A stretch of 52,761 nucleotides of DNA. It comes from JBBKWX01 sp037969175. GTDB lineage: Bacteria > Bacteroidota > Bacteroidia > AKYH767-A > JBBKVM01. The notes under the pieces are model-generated. The model saw nothing but the letters and a program-made list of their open reading frames with translations, had not been told where the DNA came from and made no database searches. A program made the translations under genes and the position numbers. Location of the stretch: NCBI GenBank assembly GCA_037969175.1, contig JBBKWX010000157.1:1-52761 (forward strand), given 5' to 3'. Of the stretch, positions 8,127-15,788 are shown in pieces. Each line of letters starts with the position of its first letter. Positions within the stretch are counted from its first letter, which is position 1.

Positions 8127-9572
8127 ATGAGAAATTTTTGCCTTTTACTTTCATTCTTTTTTATTCTGAGCTCATGTAAATATGACAAGGGTGAGCTACC
8201 GAATGTGAGCGGGTATCCGGATGATGTTGCAAAAATAGTTATTGTGAAATGCGCTACCAGTGGATGTCATAATGATGCGAGTAAAGATGCTGCCAGTGGT
8301 TTATCTCTAAGTTCCTGGGACCGTTTATTTGAAGGGACCCGAAATGGTGCAGCTGTAATTCCTTACCGACCTGATCAAAGCACGATGATGTTTTTTACAA
8401 ATACATTTGCTGATCTGGGACCATCCATTAATCCGACCATGCCCCTGGGAAATACTCCGCTGACACGAACAGAGCTTGAGGTATTGCGCAGCTGGATAGC
8501 ACGCGGTGCGCCTGACCAAGATGGCAATATCGCATATGCTTCTAACAGCAACAGAAGAAAAATGTATCTCACAAATCAGGGATGTGATCTGGTGGCAGTA
8601 CTTGATGCAGCAACCGGCAAAGTGATGCGTTATATTACTGTCGGCACCAAAGCTTCGATCGAGAGTCCGCATATGGTTAAGGTGAGCCCCGACGGACAAT
8701 TCTGGTATGTGGTTTTTTTGGGTGGAGATGTGATACAAAAATTCAGAACTTCGGATGATTCATTTGTAGGAAATATCATGATTGGTGGAGGCAATTGGAA
8801 TACACTTGCGATCACAAACGATTCAAAAAAAGCGGTTGCAGTTGATTGGACAATCAATGGAAAAGTAACTGTCGTGGATCTTGAAAATATGATCAAAATA
8901 AAAGATATCCAGGGTTTGAAATGGCCGCATGGATCTTACTTTGACAATACCGGAAACATCGTTTATATAACTACACAAACCGGAAATTATATCAACAAAT
9001 TAGATATCACAAATATAAATTTGCCACAAGTAGAACAGATCGTTTTACAAGCCGGAATGCCGGTTCTGGATATTTCCTGGTTTGATCCGCATGAAGTAAT
9101 TTTAAACAGTAGCGGAACTCGATTGTATGTAACTTGTCAGAAGACCAATCAGGTGAAGGTGATCAATACTGCAAATGATCAGGTGATCGCAACGATCAAT
9201 GTGGGTATCTATCCGCAAGAGATGGCGATCTCGGAGAGCAAGAATTTGTTGTTTGTAAGTTGCCCGGAAGACACTGCATCGTTTGCAGGAAAAAGAGGTT
9301 CTGTTTCTATCATCGATATGAATACAAATGCAGTAGTAAAAAATGTGTTTACAGGTTATCAACCACATGGAATTATTTCGGATGAACTGAATGGATTCAT
9401 GTACGTTGCAAACAGAAATGCAAGCACTGACGGACCGGCTCCGCATCATTCAACAGAATGTGCAGGGCGCAACGGATATGTGACCCGGATCTCTTTGAAT
9501 TCGCTGACCTTAGATGTAAATTACAAACACGAAGTAACTGTAGACCCCTACTCTTTTGCAATCCGTCCCTGA
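8127..9572 (+). CDS. Lipoprotein with a haem-type CX4CH motif and YVTN-like beta-propeller
   Basis: A 481-residue protein. The signal peptide ends in lipobox LSSC, with lipid-attachment Cys17. Residues about 25-135 resemble a cytochrome c-like domain seen in Bacteroidota lipoproteins: the candidate haem site is C42-ATSG-C47-H48, with four residues between the cysteines rather than two, and PTMPLGNTPLT supplies a candidate axial Met. Residues about 140-480 hold YVTN-type propeller blades (RLYVTCQKTNQVKVINTAND, VIATINVGIYPQEMAISE, GSVSIIDMNTNAVVKNVFTG). This fits a periplasmic or surface electron-transfer or sensing protein; the substrate is unknown. The 3' end overlaps the next gene by 17 bp, implying translational coupling. 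Haem attachment is inferred only. Confidence 0.85.
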   Translation: MRNFCLLLSFFFILSSCKYDKGELPNVSGYPDDVAKIVIVKCATSGCHNDASKDAASGLSLSSWDRLFEGTRNGAAVIPYRPDQSTMMFFTNTFADLGPSINPTMPLGNTPLTRTELEVLRSWIARGAPDQDGNIAYASNSNRRKMYLTNQGCDLVAVLDAATGKVMRYITVGTKASIESPHMVKVSPDGQFWYVVFLGGDVIQKFRTSDDSFVGNIMIGGGNWNTLAITNDSKKAVAVDWTINGKVTVVDLENMIKIKDIQGLKWPHGSYFDNTGNIVYITTQTGNYINKLDITNINLPQVEQIVLQAGMPVLDISWFDPHEVILNSSGTRLYVTCQKTNQVKVINTANDQVIATINVGIYPQEMAISESKNLLFVSCPEDTASFAGKRGSVSIIDMNTNAVVKNVFTGYQPHGIISDELNGFMYVANRNASTDGPAPHHSTECAGRNGYVTRISLNSLTLDVNYKHEVTVDPYSFAIRP

Positions 9573-9954
9573 TAAACCCATCGTATTTTTTGACGGCACT
9601 TGTTTGCTGTGTAATCGCGCGGCTAATTTTATCCTGAAGTTTGATAAAAAAGATAAATTATATCTGGCCACATTGCAAGGAGATACTGCAGATTTTTTAT
9701 TGACAGAAAGACATCTTCCGGACTCTGCTGTTTTGTATGAAGATGGAAAAACTTATATAGAATCTGATGCTGTGATCCGCATTGCACAAAAGTTGGGAGG
9801 GATCTTCAAACTTGCAGGTATTTTCAAATTACTGCCACAAAAATTTCGGGATTATCTCTATAATTTCGTAGCACGACATCGTACATCCTGGTTTGGTCGC
9901 AGCGAATCCTGTCGCTTGCCCAAGGCCGAGGAGAGGCATAAGTTTTTAGATTAA
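9556..9954 (+). CDS. DCC-family (DUF393) thiol-disulfide oxidoreductase-like protein
   Basis: A 132-residue protein of the DCC family (named for a DxxCxxC motif). The motif is seen at residues 13-19 in VFFDGTCLLCNRAANFILK. The middle matches the family pattern (DSAVLYEDGKTYIESDAVIRIAQKLGG) and the end has WFGRSESCRLP. DCC proteins are predicted thioredoxin-like redox proteins; biochemical roles are poorly known. No ATG exists before the motif, and an in-frame TAG lies at 9541-9543, so the TTG at 9556 is the only sensible start. It lies inside the end of the upstream cytochrome/propeller gene, which suggests coupled translation and a shared redox role. That functional link is inference. Confidence 0.88.
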   Translation: MQSVPDKPIVFFDGTCLLCNRAANFILKFDKKDKLYLATLQGDTADFLLTERHLPDSAVLYEDGKTYIESDAVIRIAQKLGGIFKLAGIFKLLPQKFRDYLYNFVARHRTSWFGRSESCRLPKAEERHKFLD

Positions 9955-9961
9955 AAAATAA

Positions 9962-10008
9962 AATGGAACACTGATGACACGGATTATTACGGATTTACAC
10001 GGATAAAA
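9962..10008. repeat. ACACGGAT-type degenerate intergenic repeat
   Basis: Three near copies of the unit (gACACGGATta, ttACGGATtt, ACACGGATaa) fill the 57-bp gap between convergent genes. The same family occurs in the other orientation at about 1730-1775. Confidence 0.5.
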
Positions 10009-10011
10009 AAG

Positions 10012-10446
10012 TTACTCCTCCTCCTTCAGCTCCAAGGTCAGCTTTTCGAAATTGATCACTGCATTAAATTTCTTAAGAATATCTGAACCTATCACGCCAT
10101 CGATGGCTTCGATACCCAGTTTTTCATAGCTCTCATTTACATGATTCAGATCGAGTAAAACCATTTCATAATCCTGCAAAATAATTTCACCCAGCTTGAT
10201 ATTTTCAAGGATTGTTTGCTGACTCTGCATGGTGTTGGTTCCTAATCCGGTTGAGAGACGTTCGCTGTCTGTAAAGTGCATGGGATCGGCAAAACGGCTC
10301 ACTCTGTTGAGATCCAAGACAGATTTTGATGCTCCGGTATCGAGTAAAAGATGCGCAGGTGATCCGTTTATTTCTACATGGATCATGAGATGAAATCCAT
10401 CACCTTCGATATCCATTAATTGTAAGAGAATGATACTATTTTTCAT
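10012..10446 (-). CDS. Retropepsin-like aspartic protease (single domain)
   Basis: A 144-residue protein with the hallmark of retropepsin-fold aspartyl proteases: LLLDTGASKSVLD with catalytic Asp36, and the C-terminal hydrophobic-hydrophobic-Gly element GVIGSDILKKFNAVINFEKLTL. Such single-domain proteins must dimerise to make the two-Asp active site. No signal peptide is seen, so it is probably cytoplasmic; substrates are unknown. ATG at 10444-10446 is chosen over an in-frame GTG at 10518, because the upstream extension would be encoded by the 215-bp repeat and looks non-proteinaceous. The minus strand carries TATCTTTC (10452-10459), close to the -7 consensus, 5 nt before the ATG, so the transcript may have almost no leader. 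Confidence 0.85.
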   Translation of the reverse strand: MKNSIILLQLMDIEGDGFHLMIHVEINGSPAHLLLDTGASKSVLDLNRVSRFADPMHFTDSERLSTGLGTNTMQSQQTILENIKLGEIILQDYEMVLLDLNHVNESYEKLGIEAIDGVIGSDILKKFNAVINFEKLTLELKEEE

Positions 10447-10462
10447 TATTGGAAAGATAGGG

Positions 10463-10677
10463 AAATGAATTAGGAATGGGGAATGTGAAATGTGGAATTT
10501 TAAAACAAAACGGAACACGAAAAATATTTCCCGCAGAACTCGCTGATGAGCGCAGAATATATTCTATAATTAATTGATGATCTCTGCTTCTCATTGTTTT
10601 ATTTTACCACTAAGGTCCTTAGAACACTTAGTGTCACTGAGTGTACTTGTGACCTTTGTAGTAATTTTTAATCAAAA
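10463..10677. repeat. Long direct repeat, copy 1 (215 bp)
   Basis: Nearly identical to 14539-14754: over the aligned length I count four base differences and one single-base indel. The copy starts just upstream of the protease start and ends near a minus-strand terminator. It contains short sub-repeats (CACTTAGTGTCACTGAGTG and CGCAGAACTCGCTGATGAGCG) that resemble dispersed intergenic families. No convincing gene lies in it. Confidence 0.9.
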
Positions 10678-10686
10678 TAAAGCACG

Positions 10687-10717
10687 AAAAAAGGCCTTGT
10701 TTGCACAAGACCTTTTT
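10687..10717 (-). terminator. Terminator of the beta-helix gene
   Basis: On the minus strand AAAAAGGTCTTGT (10705-10717) pairs with ACAAGGCCTTTTTT (10687-10700) around loop GCAA, with one G-U pair and a trailing T-run. It is 48 nt beyond the stop of the beta-helix gene. Confidence 0.8.
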
Positions 10718-10765
10718 AGGAGCAGATCGCTAAATTATTTATTTGAGATTGGACTTTTGTTATTT

Positions 10766-12805
10766 CTAAACAATATCAGATTCATCAATTAGACCATAGT
10801 ACTTATCCAATGGGAGTTTGGTAGAGTTAATCCCTTCTTCCAAAATCAAATATGGAACATAGTTTAAATTTTGGTAACCGAAAAACACTCTATTTCCAAC
10901 TATTGTATTAGAAGCACAACGGTTGAATTCATCATTAACATCTCCTGCTTCTTTCACTCCATGTTCCATCGTCACAAACTTTATAAAAGATGTACATTCG
11001 TCAAGCGTATACAAATGCTTTGGGTTATAGCCGATCATGATGTTTGAGGATACAATGACAAACCTTGAATTCCAGAGCAAAATGCCTTGGCTTTTATGCT
11101 TCCGGTCAGGAAACTCAGGATCAATTATAGTTCCCGGGTTTTTAATTGTATTCCCGGTTATTGTCCCCGTCATTGAACCAATGAGTTTAATTCCACCTCT
11201 GGTATCATTTTCCAATTCCTTATTTGCAGGCATTTCACTTATATAAACATACGCAGGATTTATTATGACGTTGGATACAATTGTAAATTCAGAACAATCA
11301 TTTAATTGGATGCCACTTCTAGTTGTACTGCCGGAAGGAATATGAATATTACAAGTATTAAATAAGGGAGTTCCAGTAATAAGGTTTGAACTAATTGTTA
11401 TACTTTTCCATTTTCTGGCAGTTATGCCATAAGCTTCATTTCTATCGGCAGGATTCAGTCTTGCTCTTCCACTTCCAATGATTTGATTTCCATGTAATGT
11501 TAAACCGGCTGAATAAGAATGATACGTTTCTCTAAGGATGGGTAACTCACTTTCATGTTCATTGTATCCAAAATCTTCATCGTCTGTTTCTTCCAGAAAC
11601 ATATAAGGTAAATCAATTTCTTGTGTTGGAATACCTGACAAATACAAATCACTTTCTTCTGATGGAATTTGAAAATTAATATTCTCATCTTCAATAAAAC
11701 TTGCATCATTATCACATGTTATGGCAGCCTCAGGTTTGAAAATACCCCATTCACGAATTTGATTATTAATCACATGACAACTTAACTGGCCATATGGAAA
11801 AGACAAATGACCTCCGCCTTCATACGTAAGTTTGATACCTGCCTTACCTGCTTTATAGATGCGATTATTACTGATTCTGATATTGAGTACACCACTTGCT
11901 TCTAAGGTCACCGGTAAATCTTCACTGGCTTTCAAGCCTCTAACACCAATGCAGTTATCACCGGTATATTCAAAATAATTATTTTGAATAACAACTTGGC
12001 TTTGACCGGCACCACTGATAGTCTCTGAATAAAACCCCATTCCTGTGGTTGACTTTTTATCGTTTCTAACAAACTCACCAATAGAACCAGATGGTTCAAG
12101 TTCTTCTAACGGATGATATTCATAAGCCCCGTTTTCTTCCGTGTTTGGATTAAAACCTACAAAATTGTTTTCAAGAAGAATCTGTTTTGATTTAGATATA
12201 TCAATTGCACCTCCATTCATATTGTAAAACCTACAATTTCTGATCACTAACTCATCTGCAACAAATTTAAGTTCATGAGCATCTTCAAAAGTTAGGTTCT
12301 CCAGAATACAAAAACGAAGATGTTCACCGGTAGGATGAGTAAATATTGGTTTTATGAGTGCCACTTGTTGAGAAGTTACATTTGGACTTTGAGCAGTCAA
12401 TATTGGCAGGTAAACTGATTTAAAAACCGTACCACTACCCGAGCCAACCACATAAACTTGATTTCTTAAGACTACATTATCAAATAAGTATTCTCCTTCC
12501 GGAAAATAAAATCCCCACATTTGAAGATGAGATACTGTGTTTGGATCGCCTGGTAATTGGCTGTCATTCTCTGTTCCATCTTTTATGTTAACTTGTGGAT
12601 TCGTATTACCAAGTCCTGGATCGCCCCCTAAAAGATCCACCCATTCTTCAAGTACTCTAACGTATCTTGCTTGAAAAAGAAGTCCTAAATCATTTGTCAA
12701 GCTTGCTCCAGTATCTGGCTTGACAGAAATAAGAACTGCTTCCCAAGGAGTATCAGAATTTGCATATTTCACATGAGTAATAGTTGTTACGTCTATTGTG
12801 TTCAT
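10766..12805 (-). CDS. Right-handed parallel beta-helix (pectate-lyase-like) protein
   Basis: A 679-residue protein with repeated beta-helix rungs: FVADELVIRNCRFYNMNG, SKQILLENNFVGFN, SQVVIQNNYFEYTGDNCIGV, VLNIRISNNRIYKAGKAGI, WKSITISSNLITG, SEFTIVSNVIINP, MTGTITGNTIKNPG and FVIVSSNIMIGYN. The N-terminal part WGFYFPEGEYLFDNVVLRN resembles the entry segment of pectate lyase 3-type or tailspike-like helices. These folds usually bind or cleave polysaccharides, but I cannot name catalytic residues. There is no N-terminal signal peptide and no T9SS tail, which is odd for a polysaccharide-acting helix. It lies inside the repeat-bounded segment, divergent from the propeller gene (54-bp gap), and looks AT-richer than the neighbouring core genes. 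Function is unassigned. Confidence 0.8.
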   Translation of the reverse strand: MNTIDVTTITHVKYANSDTPWEAVLISVKPDTGASLTNDLGLLFQARYVRVLEEWVDLLGGDPGLGNTNPQVNIKDGTENDSQLPGDPNTVSHLQMWGFYFPEGEYLFDNVVLRNQVYVVGSGSGTVFKSVYLPILTAQSPNVTSQQVALIKPIFTHPTGEHLRFCILENLTFEDAHELKFVADELVIRNCRFYNMNGGAIDISKSKQILLENNFVGFNPNTEENGAYEYHPLEELEPSGSIGEFVRNDKKSTTGMGFYSETISGAGQSQVVIQNNYFEYTGDNCIGVRGLKASEDLPVTLEASGVLNIRISNNRIYKAGKAGIKLTYEGGGHLSFPYGQLSCHVINNQIREWGIFKPEAAITCDNDASFIEDENINFQIPSEESDLYLSGIPTQEIDLPYMFLEETDDEDFGYNEHESELPILRETYHSYSAGLTLHGNQIIGSGRARLNPADRNEAYGITARKWKSITISSNLITGTPLFNTCNIHIPSGSTTRSGIQLNDCSEFTIVSNVIINPAYVYISEMPANKELENDTRGGIKLIGSMTGTITGNTIKNPGTIIDPEFPDRKHKSQGILLWNSRFVIVSSNIMIGYNPKHLYTLDECTSFIKFVTMEHGVKEAGDVNDEFNRCASNTIVGNRVFFGYQNLNYVPYLILEEGINSTKLPLDKYYGLIDESDIV

Positions 12806-12840
12806 AATTTTTGTATTTTTATTTATTCAAAAGCAAATAG

Positions 12841-12862
12841 ATGAAAGTTTTTTTTTTTAGTG
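12841..12862 (+). other. Homopolymer T11 tract breaking the natural start of the propeller gene
   Basis: ATG AAA G is followed by eleven Ts (12848-12858) and then AG, so this frame meets TAG at 12859-12861 after six codons. Adding one T would join it to the downstream frame and give MKVFFFLVQVLFITFFQAFSQ, a full signal peptide. Candidate slippage site or sequencing/assembly error. Confidence 0.75.
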
Positions 12863-14497
12863 CAAGTTTTGTTTATAACTTTTTTTCAGGCATTTAGCCA
12901 ATCTTATCCACAAAAACTTTGGGATAAGCGATATGGGGGTTTTGGTGGTGACCAAACTTTTGCAGCACCTATAAAAATAGCTAAAGATGGCAATCTGCTT
13001 TTTTTAGGTGAGTGTCCAATTGGTCTAAGTGGAGACTTAAGTACAGTGTCTAAAGGTTCAGGAGATTTTTGGTTATTTAAAATTGACACTTCGGGGGTTT
13101 TAATTTGGGAGAAAGGAATTGGAAGCACTAACTGGGATTTTGCCAGAGATTTTGTTGAATTGGATGATGGGGGATTCCTCATTGTTGGGTACACTTCAGG
13201 AGGTATTGGTGGTGATAAAACAGAACCATCAAGAGGTGATGTAGATTTTTGGATAGTTAGGTTAGATTCATTAAGAAATATCTTATGGGATAAAACCTAC
13301 GGTGGTAATACCGAAGATGTGGTAAGGTCTGTTTCTATTACAAATGATGGAGGTTTTTTAATAGCAGGCAAAACAAGGTCTAAACAAGGATTTGATGTAT
13401 CCGAACCCGGCTTTAATCCTGGATTGATTACACTCCGCGACTTTTGGGTCTTGAAATTAGATAGTTTAGGAAATAAACTATGGGATAAGAGATATGGTAC
13501 TGATGGAGATGAAGAGTGTTATACTATCACAAATACATTGGATGGTAATTATTTGTTAATTGGATGGACTTCTAGTTATACAGGTGGGCATGTCTCTCAG
13601 CCTTCTAGGGGTGGGCAAGATTATTGGGTTTTAAAGATTGATACTATTGGTAATAAGATTTGGGATGCCCGTTTTGGTTCCTCAGATAATGATATGCAAA
13701 ATTATACATCCCAAGCCACACCAGATGGAGGGTTTATCACATGTGGTTTATCAAGTGGTCCTGCTGATTACGATAAGTCTGAAAATCTACGGGGAATGCG
13801 TGATTACTGGGTAGTAAAATGTGATAGCCTCGGTATTAAACAGTGGGATAAAACATTAGGTGGTGCGCATGATGAAGTATTTTCGGGTATTGCAATTATT
13901 CCAAGTGGTGGATTTTTAGTATATGGTTCATCAAAAAGTCAAAACACTGGAGATAAAACTCAGAATAACTGGCCAGGTTCCAGCAACAATATGTGGGCTG
14001 TAAAACTTAGTGAAAATGGTACTATTGTATGGGATGTGCGCTGGGGTGGTAATGTTGGAGAGTATGCAGCCAGTGCAGTTGTAAATAATGGAGTTTACTA
14101 TTTATATGGGGGAACTTTTTCAAACATTAGTGGTGATAAATCACAGAATAATTGGAGTGCAACTCCTGTTTCAAATCCTGCATCTGACCTGTGGATTGTA
14201 GCCTTTACAGAACCACCTCTTGGTTATGAAAATCTTGGCGATAGCAAGGGAGGTATTGATGTATTCCCTAACCCATTCAGAGAAATGCTTGAAGTTGGAG
14301 CAGAATTTAAAGAACCCGGAAAAGTCTTAGTAGAATTATTTGACATCACAGGCAGAAAAGTTTTTGGAAATTATTACTCTATCTCTACAGCTTTTTTTAA
14401 TAAAGAAATTGAACTTGGGTTTTTGAAAGCCGGAGTTTATTCTCTTGCTGTAACTACATCTCTTGAAAAAAGGACCAGGTTGGTAGTGAAAAAATAA
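12860..14497 (+). CDS. Seven-repeat beta-propeller surface protein with T9SS sorting domain
   Basis: A 545-residue frame as written from GTG 12860. Seven repeats of roughly 65 residues each carry an [LIVQ]W[DE]xxxG core followed by GGFLIxG: LWDKRYGG, IWEKGIGS, LWDKTYGG, LWDKRYGT, IWDARFGS, QWDKTLGG and VWDVRWGG. Repeats are joined by DFWxxKxDSLGN segments, which suggests a seven-bladed propeller. The last ~80 residues (IDVFPNPFREMLEVGAEF to GVYSLAVTTSLEKRTRLVVKK) are a T9SS type A sorting domain. From GTG the N-terminus is only a truncated hydrophobic stretch (VLFITFFQAFSQ). The likely intended start is ATG 12841, out of frame because of an 11-T run. So as written the product may lack a working signal peptide: phase-OFF, rescued by slippage, or a base-call error. 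The ligand is unknown. Confidence 0.82.
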   Translation: MQVLFITFFQAFSQSYPQKLWDKRYGGFGGDQTFAAPIKIAKDGNLLFLGECPIGLSGDLSTVSKGSGDFWLFKIDTSGVLIWEKGIGSTNWDFARDFVELDDGGFLIVGYTSGGIGGDKTEPSRGDVDFWIVRLDSLRNILWDKTYGGNTEDVVRSVSITNDGGFLIAGKTRSKQGFDVSEPGFNPGLITLRDFWVLKLDSLGNKLWDKRYGTDGDEECYTITNTLDGNYLLIGWTSSYTGGHVSQPSRGGQDYWVLKIDTIGNKIWDARFGSSDNDMQNYTSQATPDGGFITCGLSSGPADYDKSENLRGMRDYWVVKCDSLGIKQWDKTLGGAHDEVFSGIAIIPSGGFLVYGSSKSQNTGDKTQNNWPGSSNNMWAVKLSENGTIVWDVRWGGNVGEYAASAVVNNGVYYLYGGTFSNISGDKSQNNWSATPVSNPASDLWIVAFTEPPLGYENLGDSKGGIDVFPNPFREMLEVGAEFKEPGKVLVELFDITGRKVFGNYYSISTAFFNKEIELGFLKAGVYSLAVTTSLEKRTRLVVKK

Positions 14498-14538
14498 TTA
14501 CGAATTACGAATTACCGTAATTCATAATTGAGACACAA

Positions 14539-14754
14539 AAATGAATTAGGAATGGGGAATGTGAAATGTGGAATTTTAAAACAAAACGGAGCACGAAAAA
14601 TATTTCCCGCAGAACTCGCTGATGAGCGCAGAATATATTCTATAATTAATTGATGATCTCTGCTTCTCATTGTTTTATTTTACCACTAAGGTCACTTAGA
14701 ACACTTAGTGTCACTGAGTGTACTTGTGAACTTCGTGGTAATTTTTAATCAAAA
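14539..14754. repeat. Long direct repeat, copy 2 (216 bp)
   Basis: Direct-orientation partner of 10463-10677, about 4.08 kb away. Like copy 1 it is followed at once by a minus-strand terminator. It is preceded by an ACGAATTACGAATTACCGTAATTC stretch (about 14499-14522) that is itself repetitive and partly palindromic. There is no gene between 14498 and 14809. Confidence 0.9.
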
Positions 14755-14760
14755 AAAATC

Positions 14761-14787
14761 AAAAAAAAGCCTCACGAATGCGAGGCT
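14761..14787 (-). terminator. Terminator of mdh
   Basis: Six-bp stem AGCCTC/GAGGCT (14768-14773 with 14782-14787), loop of 8 nt, followed on the minus strand by eight Ts (14761-14768 complement). It lies just after the mdh stop. Confidence 0.8.
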
Positions 14788-14809
14788 CTTTTGAAATATG
14801 TTTGGTAAT

Positions 14810-15751
14810 TTATTTTGTTACCAATTGCATGTTATCCAAAACTTCCATCACTTCTTTAACAGCAGCGGCAGAATTAACAAGTAACTCTCTTTCGTCTTCG
14901 TTCAGTTGAAGTTCGATGATTTCTTCGATACCGTTTTTTCCAAGTTTAACAGGTACTCCAAGGTAGATATCTTTTAAACCATATTCACCTTGCAACCAAG
15001 CGCAAACCGGGAAAATTCTTTTCTGGTCGCGCACGATTGCTTCTGCCATCTGAGCTGCAGCTGCACCGGGAGCATACCATGCTGATGTTCCCATTAGATT
15101 CACCAATTCTCCTCCGCCTTTCTTAGTTCGATCAACTATCGCTTCGAGCTTATCAGCATCGATCAATTCTGTTACCGGGATACCTGCAACAGTAGTATAT
15201 CTTGGAAGTGGAACCATGGTATCGCCATGACCACCCATCAACACAGCCTGAATATCTTTTGGTGATACATCCAATGCTTCTGCAAGAAATGCACGGTATC
15301 TAGCAGTATCAAGGATTCCTGCCATTCCGAATACACGCTTAGAATCTATGCGTGCTGTAAGGTAAGCACAATAGGTCATCACATCCAGGGGATTTGAAAC
15401 CACAATGATCTTACAATCCGGAGAATGTTTGATTATATTTTCGGTTACCGATTTAACGATACCGGCGTTGGTAGCGATCAGGTCATCACGACTCATACCC
15501 GGCTTACGAGGAAGTCCTGAAGTGATGATCACAACTTCAGAACCTGCTGTTGCAGCATAATCATTGGTAACACCTTTTACTCTTGAATCATACAGATTTA
15601 TTGGTGCAGTCTGCCAGATATCAAGCGATTTTCCTTCAGCAATTCCTTCCTTGATATCAAGCAAGATCACTTCATTCGCTAGTTCTTTATGAGCTATAAC
15701 ATTTGCGCAGGTAGCTCCTACATTCCCTGCTCCAACTACTGTAATTTTCAT
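14810..15751 (-). CDS. mdh: Malate dehydrogenase
   Basis: A 313-residue LDH-like (tetrameric type) malate dehydrogenase that interconverts malate and oxaloacetate with NAD in the TCA cycle. Visible motifs: Rossmann ITVVGAGNVGATCA at the N-terminus, Asp of VILLDIKEG for NAD, substrate-binding SGLPRKPGMSRDDL (Arg pair), VVSNPLDVMTY, GILDTARYR and the catalytic His in MGGHGDTMVPLPRY. Length and order are typical. The upstream gene gyrB ends only 37 bp before this start, so read-through from gyrB is likely; a terminator follows the stop. Confidence 0.97.
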   Translation of the reverse strand: MKITVVGAGNVGATCANVIAHKELANEVILLDIKEGIAEGKSLDIWQTAPINLYDSRVKGVTNDYAATAGSEVVIITSGLPRKPGMSRDDLIATNAGIVKSVTENIIKHSPDCKIIVVSNPLDVMTYCAYLTARIDSKRVFGMAGILDTARYRAFLAEALDVSPKDIQAVLMGGHGDTMVPLPRYTTVAGIPVTELIDADKLEAIVDRTKKGGGELVNLMGTSAWYAPGAAAAQMAEAIVRDQKRIFPVCAWLQGEYGLKDIYLGVPVKLGKNGIEEIIELQLNEDERELLVNSAAAVKEVMEVLDNMQLVTK

Positions 15752-15788
15752 ATCTGAGTTTTATTTTATGTTAGTGTTTGGTTATAAA

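Noticed and set aside
10447..10518. GTG-start extension of the retropepsin gene
   Set aside because: It runs through the 215-bp repeat; the ATG at 10446 follows a -7-like box and gives a family-like N-terminus.
10574..10792. Short hydrophobic plus frame over the first direct repeat
   Set aside because: Spans the non-coding repeat, a terminator and the end of the beta-helix gene; no promoter, no matching frame preserved in the second copy's flank.
12900..13194. Minus-strand frame opposite the propeller gene
   Set aside because: Shadow of a repeat-rich coding region on the other strand.
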